Shown piece after piece: positions 46,200 through 57,375 of a DNA stretch of 64,000 bases. This DNA comes from Alviniconcha marisindica (taxonomy: Eukaryota; Mollusca; Gastropoda; Provannidae). The notes beneath the pieces are model-generated. The model saw only the letters and a program-made list of their open reading frames with translations, ran no database searches and was not told the DNA's origin. The stretch is taken from NCBI GenBank assembly GCA_018857735.1, contig JABMCL010001464.1, forward strand, positions 154,501 to 218,500. Direction: 5' to 3'. A program made the translations under genes and the position numbers. The number at the start of each line of letters is the position of its first letter. Within the stretch, counting starts at the first letter, position 1.

Positions 46200-46325
46200 G
46201 TGAAAAAGACCTAAAAATAGTTATTGAGCAGGTGTCTTGAGGGCAGCTTTAAAAAAGGAATACTTTTATGTGTAGATGATGTCTCTGCTTTCTCTGCCAG
46301 CTCAAGCATTCTTTTCCTTTTACTC

Positions 46326-46358
<33 letters not shown>

Positions 46359-47263
46359 AAAAGAGAGAGAGTCAGTGTCACAGAGGGAGAGCACCTGCTC
46401 TCTAAAGCCAAAGGTAAGTGCCACAGGGATAGAGGTCACCGTTATATGCTAGGATTTGCTCCTGCCTCGAGATTTCTCTGGAGTCAGATGCTGCGCAGAC
46501 TCTACAAAGTCCTTTAGCGGAGACTGTAACTTACAGTGTAAGACTAAGACTATAATATGGTGGTCCCCTGTGTCAAACTCTATACTTGTATGACTACATG
46601 TTCGCATGCAAAATGATCACATCCCATAGTCCCATAGCACCACAATGACTCAGCATGAATTAAAAATGTGTCTTCAATTTCAAAGTGTTGAACTTGAAGT
46701 AAGAGTCTAAGACAATACACAGAAGAAGAACAGAGAGAGTGTGTGTATGTGTTTGTTTGCACACTGTCTTCTGATATACTTCTTGCTGTAAAATGTTTGT
46801 GATTCTCAAGCAGCAGAATTTGTTTTACTACAGGATATATATAAATTTACTAACAAGTAACACTGAGCTGTGAAACCTTCACCGCCTTTTATTGCCTTTG
46901 ATCTTTGTTTGTTTGTGAAAGAGTGTAAGTGTGCATGTGATACATATAGTTACAGTGCAAATTATCTGTAACATTATTACTGTTGAAATGATGTCTCACA
47001 CTTTGTTCTTTCTTCTGTGATCATGGCTTGTGCCCCCCCCCCCCCCCCTTTCCCCCACCCCATCCAACAGTGTATCACATACATGTGTTATTGTTCTTAG
47101 TGATATATATATAGATAAAATAAGTAAATAATACATCATTACATGTATAGATGTTGCTTTTTATTGTAAAGCACCTGTGGCTGTAGTGTAATATAAGTGT
47201 ACCATTATTATTATTATTATTCTGTTATATATCATACATCATTTTGAACTGTCGTTTGTCCAG
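46200..47263. other. spacer/intron upstream of DTWD1
   Basis: Contains a (GT)n tract (46328-46357), a C-run (47032-47048) and (ATT)n (47206-47221). A 30-base block at 46386-46415 between CACAG and GTAAGT is open in phase 0 but too short to call an exon. Confidence 0.45.
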
Positions 47264-47428
47264 ATGGTTGAGGATCCATTTCCTGATTTGGCGATTGCTG
47301 ACACAACTTTCCTGGACACAACAGAGTCGAGGCACAAGTGTAAGCGATGCACAAAGTCACGGAAATTCTTCTGCTACACTTGCTGCTCGCCTAATCCACA
47401 GATTCAGGACAAGCTGCCAAAAGTTGAG
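47264..47428 (+). CDS. DTWD1: DTWD1 exon A
   Basis: Acceptor TTTGTCCAG ends at 47263, immediately before ATG. The 55 codons contain the zinc-ribbon cysteines. Donor GAG|GTGAGC. Confidence 0.9.
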
Positions 47429-50400
47429 GTGAGCATACACTTTACAAAAAGAAGGTTTTTGTACATGCTTCAGTGTAGCAAAACTAATGATATAATGTCA
47501 GATCATTTACTTTGGTACGTGACCACTTCTAGCTTTATGGAGATTTTTGTCAGGTGGCGTCTCCTGTCTGCCAGTACTTGGCAAGCAGTCTGCTGGCTTC
47601 ACTTTTTGACTCACATGGTGAAAAAAGTCTATGAAATGGCTAGTGTTTGCTGTGACCAGTTGTTGTTCTTAGACTTGTTTAACACAGAGTTGCAGGCGGT
47701 GGCGGGGTGGGGGGAGGGACTATACCCAACACTACATTTTCACCCCCAGAATGATTCTGCATTAAGATTGGCAGTGAGGTGCACCATTTCAATGTTCCGT
47801 TGAGTGTGAGGGGCAAAGTCAGAAGACAGTGTCTGTAATAATAATAATAATGTGCATTGATCATGCGCTCATCAATGCCCTGAGCGCTCACATGATACAT
47901 ATTAACCTAAATATAGTCTATAAACTACAGCTCTTGAAGAGAAAGGACAGCTGAAGCTGACGGAACCGAACCAGCACCCATCTGCTTACTAGACTAGTGC
48001 CTTACCACTAGGCTTATCTGGCTCACACTGCAGTTGTGACCAGGCATTTATGTGATTGTAATAAATAATAATAATAATGTACATTTATCATGCGCTCATC
48101 AACGTCATGAGCGCTTACAGTTACATGATACATATTAACTTAAATATGATATTCTGTATACATTTAGAGCACAGTCCTGCCAAAACAATTTACATAAAGT
48201 ATGATACGGAAAAACAAACACACGCACTACACACACACGCACACACACACACACACACAATCACTGTAGCAGGAACTGGATACTGATATTCATTGGGATG
48301 AAAATACTGTGAGAAAACCTCCTGTCTTGAAAGACCTTTCTCATGAATAAGCTCTCATAACATGTGTTCCTGTACCTTATTTACCAGTTCATCCTGCAGT
48401 CAGTGCTCATAATAGGGCAAGATCATTTGACCATTTGCTTTCCTTCAGCTGCCAGTGAAGATTGACATCATCAAGCACCAAAGCGAATCTGACGGGAAGA
48501 GCACGTGTCCTCATGCTGTGGTCTTAGCACCAGACGATGTGACAGTCTACACCTATCCCTGCATCCCAGACTACGACAAAGAAAAGGTGACCCCCCCTTG
48601 GGTTCCGGTCGGAGTGTCAATGAGTGTGGCAGGTAGAATGTTATTGTCTGCAGGCGGAAAGCATAACCTGAGAATGCATTGAACGTGATGCCAGGAGACG
48701 CTCCACCCGCTGATGTAAGGCCCAGCAAAAGTGTGGTGGTGCCCACGTGTTTGAAACATTTTCTCTCTGACTCATGCGATGTTTGATAATGATTAGTAAA
48801 CCTGGCTGCTGGTATTGTTTTCATGAAGGAAAAAAGTGCTCCTAGATTTCCCATTACTGTGTTATTTTATCTGGTCCTCTCTTTCTCTTTCTCTAGCTGC
48901 ATTAGTTTTGGCTGACACAGTTTCCTGTGTTGGTGCATGGAATAAAATAGGTACCCTGCTTATTGTTACAACCGACTGATGTAGATTCCCGTGTTGAGTG
49001 TTGCCCTGATATAACCGCACTAGTTGACTGGGCGTAAAACACCAGTTTACTTACTGTGTTGAGTGCATGTGGAATAAGCAACAGCTCCAAAACGTGAGAT
49101 AGTGTAAACTGTAATGTAACAGTAACAGTGAATCAAACATGTTTGTGGTTTCATAAATTTTCTTGTCTCATTGAGTCCCCACAGTGCATGTTTTTTTTTT
49201 TTTGTGGGGGGGGGGGGGGGCTTTGAAATTGTGACAGTATGATTGGTTGTAGTTAGGTGACATGTAAATTCTTAGATGTGATTGCTGTTGGCTGTTTTTG
49301 ACTTGATAAGTCGATTGTGTTTGCTGTTGTCTGTGTTGTGTCCAGAATTGTGTTCCGTTTTTTGGTTTTGACTTGGGGACTGGTGTTTCAAACTGGTGTA
49401 AATAAATTTTGAATGTGTGATTCGTCCAGAGTTGACCCAGTGTTGTTGACAGGATGTTAAAAACCAAGAACATACTAACTTCTTTTTCCCTGCCATTGTA
49501 GGTTGTTATAGTTTTTCCCTACAAAGAGGTATGCACAGAAAAATCCAAGAACATACTAACTTCTTTTTCCCTGCTGTTGTAGTTGTTTTTCCCTACAAAG
49601 AGGCATGCACAAAAAAATCCAAGAACATACTAACTTCGTTTTCCGTGCTGTTGTAGGTTGTTACAGATTTTCCTACAAAGAGGTGTGCACCAAAAAATCC
49701 AAGAACGTACTAACCTCTTTTTCCCTGCTGTTGTAGTTGTCATAGTGTTTTCCTGCAAAGAGGCATGCACAAAAAAATCCAAGAATATTCTAACTTCTTT
49801 TTCTCTGCTGTTGTAGGTTGTTATAGATTTTTCCCTGCAAAGAGGTGTGCACAGAAAAATCCAAGAATGTACTAACTTCTTTTTCCCTGCTGTAGTAGGT
49901 TGTTAGATTTTTCCCTGCAAAGAAGTGTGCACCAAAAAATCCAAGAATATTCTAACTTCTTTTTCCCTGCTGGTGTAGGTTGTTATAGATTTTTCCCTGC
50001 AAAGAGGCATGCACCGAAAAATCCAAGAACATACTAACAGCTTTTTTCCTGCTGTTGTAGGTTGTCATAGTGTTTCCCTGCAAAGAGGCGTGCACGCTGA
50101 GAGAGCTGGCCCTGGCATCCGGCAGCACGTCAGTCCCTGTGTCCACCAGCCCCCTTTCTGACCCCGTCAACACCATGATCAACACCACCTCCTCCACCGA
50201 CACCGGTCTCCACACTCCACGGCCAGACCAGGTGCAGTCTGCCAGCGGCTACACCGACATCACCACCTCCTCCACTTACGCTGACCTTCAGACCATCTGG
50301 ACCAACGCCTACTTCCCACAGCCAGGGCCCAGCGCCAGCATGCCGCCGAGTGGAACCTACACCTACTTGCAGACCATGCCCATGTATCACACGCAGGACT

Positions 50401-52662
50401 TCAACAACTCAGGTAGCTTGGCTTGTTGTGTCATTATACCCCCCTTAACAATGTTGGGGGGGGGGGGGGTATACCAGAATCACCACGCTTGTCTGCCTGT
50501 GTGTGTGTCTGGCTTTGTCCCCAAGGTATCTTTTGAACCATTCCTGTGAGCATAGATTGTTACGTCTCCATGCATGTGTGTGAATGTTGTGTAATAACAC
50601 CTGAGTTTTTGTTCTGCAAAAAGATTTGTACTGTATAACAGCTGTCTGTCATTATTATGATTAATACTGACAAGTCACGACAGCAGAGGTGACTGACTAA
50701 TTGCCATTTCACCTGTGCTGTGAAAACTTCATGCTGGCTTGTTTGTGATAAAGTATCCATATGTTTTAGGTTGTTCACAATCTGTCACTTTGGATTAGAC
50801 AGGCAGTTTAATGTCAGTTACAGCAATGTTACAACTGACATGTCTCTTTGGTGAGACGTAGGGTTTAACTTCAGTGTCAGTTACAGCAGTGTTTCAGGTA
50901 ACAAGCATTTTTGGATGAGACATGAGTTTTAACTTTGATATTGATTACAATTTGAATGTCACTCTGGATTACACAGGCAGTTTAACTTTAATGTCAGTTG
51001 CAGCAATGTTACAACTGATATATTATGTCTCTATGACAAGCATCTTTGAATGAGACATGAGATTTAACTTTGATATCAATTACATTTACAGTTTGAATGT
51101 CACTCTGGATAGACAGGCAGTTTAACTTTGAGTTTCAGCAGTGTTACAACTGACAGATCATGTCAGGTGAGATGTAGGGTTTAACTTCAGTGTCAGTTAC
51201 TGTTACAACAGTGTTTTATGTGACATATTTCTTTGGATGAGATTTAAGTTTCAGCAGTGTTTCATCTGACAGATCATGTCTGGTGAGATGAGGGGTTTAA
51301 TTTCAGTGTCAGTTACAGCAGTGTTTCAGGTGACAAGCATCTTTGAATGAGACATGAGATTGAACTTTGATATCGATTACAATTTCAATATCACTCTGGA
51401 TTAGACAGGCAGTTTAAGTTTCAGCAATGTTTCAACTGACATATGTCTGGTGAGATGTAGGGTTTAACTTCACTGTCAGTTACAGCAGTGTTTTAGGTGA
51501 CAAGTTTTTAAGTTTCTTTTAATGAGACATGAGATTTAACTTTGACATCAATTGCAGCAGCATTTCAACTAGAGTGCTTCTTTGCAGGGAAGTGAATGGC
51601 TCAGTTACAGCAGTGTTTTAGGTGACAAGTTTTTAAGTTTCTGTTAATGAGACATGATATTTAACTTGGATATCGATTACAGCAGCATTTCAAGTAGTGT
51701 GCTTCTTTGCAGGGAAGCGAATGGCTGAGACACAGGAGGACCCGCATGAAGACACAAAGCGTGTACGTGTTGCCTGTCGCCCATTTGAACGTGCTGTCTT
51801 CATTGACTGCACCTGGAACCAGACCAGAAACATCATCCAAGATGAACGGTTAAAAGGTAGGTTTTGTGCAGATCTGATTTTACTGCTGTCCTGTCCTGAG
51901 TATTTTAGATGTGCTGAGTTTGTCCGTAGGTTGTCTAGAATTCTTTGTTGTTTTCTTCATCTTGTTTTTAAGGAACTACATTTGTGAGCGCATGTGATGT
52001 GTGTGTAGGACGCTGAATAATTAGTTTTTCAGTTTGGGGAAATGTTTGACTGTTCCCGCATCAAATCATCATGATCTGTATACCATTATTTCTTGAGAAA
52101 CTGTTTAACTGATGATCCCACTAGTGTCAGTTAATCAGTAATTGTGTGTAGTTTAATTTAAATATGATATTCAATATTCAAGAAGTATGAAATACAACAA
52201 TATTCATATTAATCTGTATATTAATCTTACAAACATTCCCCTGTTGGGATGACCATGTACAACTAATTGTTTGCAGTTGATTTTTAAGCATGAAATACAA
52301 CAATGTTCTTACTAATCTTACAAACATTCTCTTTTTGGCTTTATGCAAGGGTCTGACTTGTAAACATGTGTTGTCCTGTAGATCTGCGCCGGGTGGAAGT
52401 GCGAGGCCATGAGACTCAATTCTGGCGATGTCAAGAAGGTCTTCCAACATCCTGTCTCTCCACTATCGAAGCCATCTACTACTTTGTGCGTGAATACCAC
52501 GAAGAGATACTGGGTGGCACGTACATGAACGAGTACGACAACCTCCTCTTCTTCTTCGTCTATTTCTACCGCAAGATTCGTGAAAAATACCAGGGTGGGA
52601 AAGAACTGAAGGCGTATCAGAGGAAGATGATAGAACAGGATGACCAGGAGGGCATCATGTGA
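47264..52662 (+). CDS. DTWD1: DTWD1, tRNA-uridine aminocarboxypropyltransferase 1, five exons
   Basis: Exons 47264-47428, 48449-48586, 50061-50412, 51713-51856 and 52382-52662 join in consistent phases (0, 0, 1, 1) to give about 359 residues from the ATG at 47264. The enzyme family transfers the aminocarboxypropyl group of SAM to a uridine of certain tRNAs (acp3U); human DTWD1 acts in the nucleus. Visible features are a zinc-ribbon-like [16 protein letters not shown] (residues 26-41), [32 protein letters not shown], the DTW motif [16 protein letters not shown] (residues 250-265), and [15 protein letters not shown] with [12 protein letters not shown] near the C-terminus. A Ser/Thr/Pro-rich insert of ~80 residues in the third exon is longer than in human. 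The ATG lies directly after the acceptor, so the true start may be in an upstream exon. Confidence 0.95.
47690..47835. repeat. dispersed repeat shared with ~59625-59770
   Basis: Shared phrases CCAGAATGATTCTGCATTAA, GATTGGCAGTG and GTGAGGGGCAAAGTCAGAAGA (GAGGGGCAGTCATAAGATA in the other copy). Confidence 0.65.
47837..48024 (-). mobile_element. short tRNA-derived SINE with (ATT)n tail
   Basis: Read on the minus strand it begins near 48022 with AAGCCTAGTGGTAAGGC (box A-like) and GGTTCGGTTCC (box B-like), runs through a ~100-base body with GAGCGCATGATCAATGCAC, and ends in an ATT tail. The body is shared with 45962-46110 and 48062-48230. Confidence 0.7.
48062..48262. repeat. SINE body fragment with (CA)n
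   Basis: Carries (AAT)n, CATGCGCTCATCAACGTCAT and CAAAACAATTTACATAAAGT, then a (CA)n tract at 48236-48260. Confidence 0.65.
48449..48586 (+). CDS. DTWD1: DTWD1 exon B
   Basis: Acceptor CTTTCCTTCAG, donor AAAAG|GTGACC. The 46 codons encode [20 protein letters not shown] through CIPDYDKEK. Confidence 0.92.
49191..49221. repeat. T-run followed by G-run
   Basis: About 13 T, then GTG and about 15 G, in DTWD1 intron 2. Confidence 0.9.
49465..50060 (+). repeat. ~80-bp tandem array duplicating the exon C 3' splice site
   Basis: Eight units, the last being the real intron/exon junction. Each carries ACTAAC (TACTAAC in most), a pyrimidine tract, TAG at 49501, 49582, 49656, 49736, 49816, 49898, 49978 and (real) 50060, and about 35 bases equivalent to the start of exon C (GTTGTTATAG.TTTTTCCCTG, CAAAGAGG). 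Then comes TGCAC, an A-run and ATCCAAGAA. Most pseudo-exon starts differ by indels, so few would keep the DTWD1 frame. Confidence 0.9.
50061..50412 (+). CDS. DTWD1: DTWD1 exon C
   Basis: Acceptor TGCTGTTGTAG ending at 50060, the last of eight near-identical acceptors. Encodes [20 protein letters not shown], then a Ser/Thr/Pro-rich insert. Donor TCAG|GTAGCT. Confidence 0.85.
50450..50470. repeat. G-run in DTWD1 intron 3
   Basis: About 13 consecutive G bases just downstream of the exon C donor. Confidence 0.85.
50790..51700 (+). repeat. ragged ~180-bp tandem array in DTWD1 intron 3, reaching into the exon D acceptor
   Basis: Repeated phrases are GTCAGTTACAGCAGTGTTTC, GAGACATGAGATTTAACTTT, ATATCGATTACA and CTCTGGATTAGACAGGCAGT. 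The last units (51536-51610 and 51650-51725) include GTGCTTCTTTGCAGGGAAG(T/C)GAATGGCT, so the exon D splice site is duplicated once upstream (decoy AG at 51586-51587). Confidence 0.85.
51713..51856 (+). CDS. DTWD1: DTWD1 exon D (DTW motif)
   Basis: Acceptor CTTCTTTGCAG, donor AAAAG|GTAGGT. Encodes [20 protein letters not shown] and [20 protein letters not shown]. Confidence 0.92.
52382..52662 (+). CDS. DTWD1: DTWD1 terminal exon
   Basis: Acceptor TTGTCCTGTAG. Encodes [35 protein letters not shown] and a charged C-terminus, with TGA at 52660-52662. Confidence 0.93.
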
Positions 52663-52929
52663 TCATGTTTCTCCATAAGCACAGACAGCATATGTGTGTA
52701 CAGTCATGTCCTGGTAATTTCAGTTTTGAACTTTCTTCCCTGCCTTTTGAACAGTCTTAAGCAAGGCATCGTATTCCACCTGCAAGCCAGTTTTAAAGGC
52801 TATGACTTCCATTTGCAGCAGTTTTAGGTTTGTTTCTCCTTAAAAAAAGAAGAAGTTTGTTTTGGTAGGGTGTACTTAACCAAGAAAAAGACTTGTATGG
52901 CGTTGGTACACCTTTGTGCTATGTCACCT

Positions 52930-53376
52930 TGAGACTCGCACAGAGCACCTTGAGGTTGTCCATGTACACATGGTTTACATATTAGTGTTTGAGCAAATAT
53001 AGCTGCCCATATGTCGTGGCCATGTCCACACCCATACCTCTTTCATAGGTGTCTCAAATTTGTGTAGGTGTAGTCACAGCCACATTTTACAGTGCGCCAG
53101 AAAATCATGGTGCCTCCTGAAAAGGAATGGCTGACAGCACACCCACAGCACCAAACATGTAAGGTTTCCTCTCTAAAGTATGGGTGTGTTCACATCTGTG
53201 ACTATTAGCACATAAAGTTTCCTTTCTAAAATGGGTGTGTTCACATCCATGACATATGGCATGTACGGTTCCCCTTATGAACTATGAAGTTTAACACATG
53301 GCCAAGTATAATACAACTTTGTTGTTGGTGTACCTTTTGTTTTACTGGCAAAAACGTACCATTTGTGCTGACCTCA
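52930..53376. repeat. dispersed repeat, left part (relative of 7440-7840)
   Basis: Blocks with CCATGTCCACACCCATAC, GTATGGGTGTGTTCACATC and CATGACATATGGCATGTACGG, in the same order as at 7440-7760. Confidence 0.65.
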
Positions 53377-53890
53377 TGCTTCGTTGACAAAGCCACGAAG
53401 TGTCGTGGAAGTAGTATGAAGACTGACCTAGCTATGAACGTGTACAAGAAAGTATGGGTGATGCTTCGTTGACAAAGCCACGAAGTGTCATGGAAGTAGT
53501 ATGAAGACTGGCCTAGCTATGAACGTGTACAAGAAAGTATGGGTGATGCTTCGTTGACAAAGCCACGAAGTGTCATGGAAGTAGTACGAAGACTGACCTA
53601 GCTATGAACGTGTACAAGAAAGTATGGGTGATGCTTCGTTGACAAAGCCACGAAGTGTCATGGAAGTAGTATGAAGACTGACCTAGCTATGAACGTGTAC
53701 AAGAAAGTATGGGTGATGCTTCGTTGACAAAGCCACGAAGTGTCATGGAAGTAGTACGAAGACTGACCTAGCTATCTATGAACATGTACAATTAAGTATG
53801 GGTGATGCTTCGTTGACAAAGCCACGAAGTGTCATGGAAGTAGTATGAAGACTGGCCTAGCTATGAACGTGTACAAGAAAGTATGGGGTG
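53376..53890. repeat. 85-bp minisatellite, 6 copies
   Basis: The unit contains GATGCTTCGTTGACAAAGCC, ACGAAGTGTCATGGAAGTAG and CTATGAACGTGTACAAGAAA. Copies are spaced 85 bases (53460, 53545 and so on), with over 95% identity by eye; one carries a 4-base insertion. A single diverged unit is present at 7838-7925. Confidence 0.9.
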
Positions 53891-54477
53891 GATGGGCCGG
53901 TGTCATGAGTGTGGACTGCCAGCCCAAAATTGGTTTCTCAACAGTTGTCAAAGGTTAACCTGATGACATGGCGTTGTTGATGATGGTCACAACACTTTGG
54001 CTCTCTGCTATGGCTGCATTGGTCTTTCATAGCAGGTGAGAGTTGCTGGAGATAGAACGAGGATTTATCATTTTTATTTTTATTGCAGTGTCCCCCCTCC
54101 CCCCGCTCCACCCCTCCTCTGTCAGCACCCCGCCAAACAAACGAAAAAGCCATTTTTGTATGTGTATATATATATATATATCTGCAGCAATTTTTGTTGT
54201 TATTCTTGTTATTGAGTGAGTGCCGAGCATAAGTTTGACTATAATCAGACTTGGACTGACAATGATATGCAAACAGATAGGATGTCAGTCCAGTCTAGGC
54301 TATTTAGCATGTGTTTGCAAGTTAATGTTATGTTGAAAAAAAGGGCCAGACGATATTCTGTTTAAGTTGTGTGTTTTTGTTTTTTTTGTGAGTTTTAAAT
54401 TTCAGGCTTGCTTGCTTGTCAGTTTTAATGCCAAGGTTCCCTTGTGTGGTTCTGGAGCCAGCAAGTAAGGATTTTTT
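53891..54477. other. no gene seen
   Basis: AT-rich DNA with C-rich stretches (about 54091-54127) and a short (TA)n (54166-54182). Confidence 0.5.
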
Positions 54478-55114
54478 TACGCCCTCTATCAATAGGAATG
54501 AAATTTTTAAAAACATATACTTACAGCAATTTTTCAGTTAATTTATTGTTAAGTTGGTTTAGAAAAAAATGATATTTGAAAGTTGCGATAATGAGGCTGG
54601 GAGCGCTGCCATTTTGTGTCGGTCCGTCTGTGGTGCCTGTGACATCATGAACATGGCTGGTGTGCGTGGCGTTACATCGTGAGCCAAACTTTTTCAGCTC
54701 TTTATTTGTAAGATCCAAACACATAAAAGGTTCAAAAGAACTCAATTTATTAGCACAAAACCTGCAAATTTTCGGGGCAGCCCCCTTTATTAAGTTGAAG
54801 TGTCGTTTTGCAGCTTGATAAAGGGGATGACCCCCAAAATTTGCAGGTTGTGTTTTGTCCCAATAAATAGTGTTCTTTTGAACCTTTTATGTGTTTGGAG
54901 CTTGTTTTAGAATGCTAGCAGTCATTCTTGTTTCAGATCTTTATTGGTAAAGAATGAACTAACATGTACCACCCAGAGGAGCTCAAATTTCAAACCAAAA
55001 TATACTTTGGGTGCATAAATATTGATAGAACAACTGTAGGGAGCCTGCAAGCGGAAATGAATGCACACTGCTGATGTTTCCTGGCCAGCTTGCATTTTCC
55101 ATCTGGGTTCCTTT
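54478..55114. mobile_element. TIR element, partial copy 3, interrupted by a hairpin element
   Basis: Matches the element at 60290-60785 from CTATCAATAGGAATGAAATT through GAAAGTTGCG, CTGCCATTTTGTG and AAATATTGATAGAACA to a degenerate right end (GTTCCTTTTAA). The match is interrupted at 54715-54898. Confidence 0.7.
54715..54898. mobile_element. palindromic (fold-back) element
   Basis: Arms 54715-54794 and 54814-54898 are inverted complements with few mismatches (CCAAACACATAAAAGGTTCA at one end; CAAAATTTGCAGG and ATAAAGGGG inside), around a ~19-base loop. It is inserted in a copy of the TIR element. A ~23-base stretch (TTTCAGNTCTTTATT.GTAA) flanks both sides. One-arm relatives are at 5635-5800 and 9985-10170. 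Confidence 0.8.
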
Positions 55115-57150
55115 TAATTATTAGGTTTTCACTTTCAGCAAGAGGTTTTGCATCTTACTTTGGTTGCAGCTGCAGTTCAGCTACTTCTGAAATACACATA
55201 CAGAAAATGAAGGGCAAAATTGTGAAAGTGCTTAACTTTGAAACAGTGTAATAACTGTAGAAGTATGCATTACAGCTTTTGCCTATTGCGAGAGATGGAG
55301 TGTAGAAATCCATATATGCATGACTATTTTCAGGGTGTTCTAATAATAACTTCCTCTTTTTTCCCCCTCAGTTTGTGGAAGCCAGTTGAATGAAATATGA
55401 ATATTGAATTTTTCTATATATTTTAGGAAAGTTGGAAGGAACATTATTTGAAAACGGATGATTGAAACTTTGAAAATGACATTTGCTGGTCGTGACCACT
55501 TGTAATAGTTGCTTCAAGGTTAGGAGTATGAAGTAAGAATGGTATAAAAAAAAAAATGGCAGATAAAATAACATTTTGTGCTGAGCATGTATAGTTTGAG
55601 GGCAGGATACCACCTACTGGATCGCCCTGATATAACCACACTGGCTGACTGGGCGTAAAACACCAAGTTACTTACCGCTTACTGGCAAGGTCACAAAGAC
55701 ATGCCAAAAGAATCCAAAATGTTTTTGTCTTTGCCATTTTTATGGCATGCACAATCAGATGTTTCAGGGGACATTGTGTCCTCTTATTTCCTCCTTGTGC
55801 ATTGTACTGTCCATATCATAACACACTGGATCTGTTTTGTTTGTTATTGTACATTCTACATTTGTGTACTGTGTGGGATGGGCATTTGCTCTCATCGGTT
55901 GTTACTTTGTCTCATATCAAACTATATATGATGAATAAAAGAAAATGAGTGAATGCTGTAGTAATGGCACATTACCTTTGTAGTCTTGCTTTGAACTTTC
56001 GCCGTTTTCCAGATTTTGATCATGTCCAAAGTCTTAATCACACTTGAAATGTCTGCTTGGTTTACTTCTACCTCAGTGGAATTGGTGCCCCTTAAGCCTG
56101 AGGCTTGTTGCGGCCCAGCGGGAGAATGGCACACAGTACACTGTGAAGCAAAGGTGCTGGCTGCAGATAAAGCTTATCTCTCCTCTGTTGCGGCAAGACA
56201 GATTTTGTTGTTGTACATCTTAGCCTGTGACTACACACCGTTGTGCAGTGGGAGAGGCTGTGCAACGAGCGCTGTGTGCATGTCCCCCACCATGGACAGT
56301 TGGTTTGTTTCCAGCCCACACCAGTACATGTACGTTGTTGGGCTGAAGTAAATCACTCCATGAGATTGGACCCACCCATACTGTCCCTAATCGGCCTACT
56401 TGCCTCCGTGGACGTTCAGCAACATTGTTCCCGGACCCACCCATCACCTTGGTTCCAGTGTATGTGTGCGAGTCTCTCTTTTCTGTTGCAAGTGATATCC
56501 CAAAGTGTCGTGGTCTGATTTTTTCTACTTTGTCGGCCTTGGTCACATCTATCAATGCCGTGATTAGAGTGACAGACTGCTTTGAGCTCTGTAAGACTGT
56601 TCAGATCGAATTAACTTACAAGACTCATCGTACTTCAAGACAGACTGTTCTGTGACGAACTTCATGAAGTTGATTCTACTGCAGCACAGATTGGGAAGGA
56701 CATCCATCAGAACAATTGTAAACACCCTCAGGAGAGTCTTTTTAAAAACTTTTCTTCTTCTTCTGAATGTGACAATACTGTTTTTGTTAGAAACTGCACT
56801 TTGGCTGTTGACACAATTGTATTGTTGTACATTTTCTTTCTTACCATCAGCCACAATTATCTGTCTTGAGATCACAAAATATACGTGTTTATCTTGTCAG
56901 TTCCAAAACTCAGAGGTCACAAAATGGATGTTTATCTTGTCTACTTCCAGAACTGTCTTGAACAACTTTGAGGTGTCCTTTGCTTTGATGACATTCACTG
57001 TAACAAAACAGTGTTATAGATAAAAAATAACTTAGTGCAGCACAACTGCCATCTGGAAACAAAACCAAAAACACCCATCAATTGACATGCAATCCATCTG
57101 AAAGTCACAGTAAAGAGGACCCAGCAGCAATTTGTTTAATCAGTTTATGG
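55115..57150. other. no supported gene
   Basis: Contains a fragment of the GTTGACTGGGCGTAAA-type tail (55620-55675). Open frames of 70-120 codons occur on both strands between 55.9 and 57.0 kb. They overlap in opposite directions and lack splice signals and recognisable motifs. Confidence 0.4.
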
Positions 57151-57154
57151 TCTT

Positions 57155-57375
57155 GTTTCTTAAGATTCATGTTTGAAAGTTGCAAAACCATGACAGAGTG
57201 CTGCCATTTTGTGTCTGTCACTTTGTGTCGCTGACATGTGTCGCAAATCTGATCATGTACATCACATTATGAGCCAGTCATTTTCTGTTCTTCACTGGTA
57301 GAGAGTGAACCAACATGTCTGCGCTTTGAGCAGCGCAAATTCAGTGCGAAAAAAGTACTTCTGTTTCACAGATTT
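57155..57375. mobile_element. TIR element, partial copy 4
   Basis: TTTGAAAGTTGC, GTGCTGCCATTTTGTGTC, TTCACTGGTAGAGAGTGAAC and GAAAAAAGTACTTCTGTTTC align with the central part of the element at 60290-60785. Both termini are missing. Confidence 0.6.

Noticed and set aside
46386..46415. 30-base micro-exon candidate between CACAG and GTAAGT
   Set aside because: Open and phase 0 but too short to support without transcripts.
56016..56555. 111-codon frames on both strands
   Set aside because: Opposite overlapping frames without motifs or splice sites.
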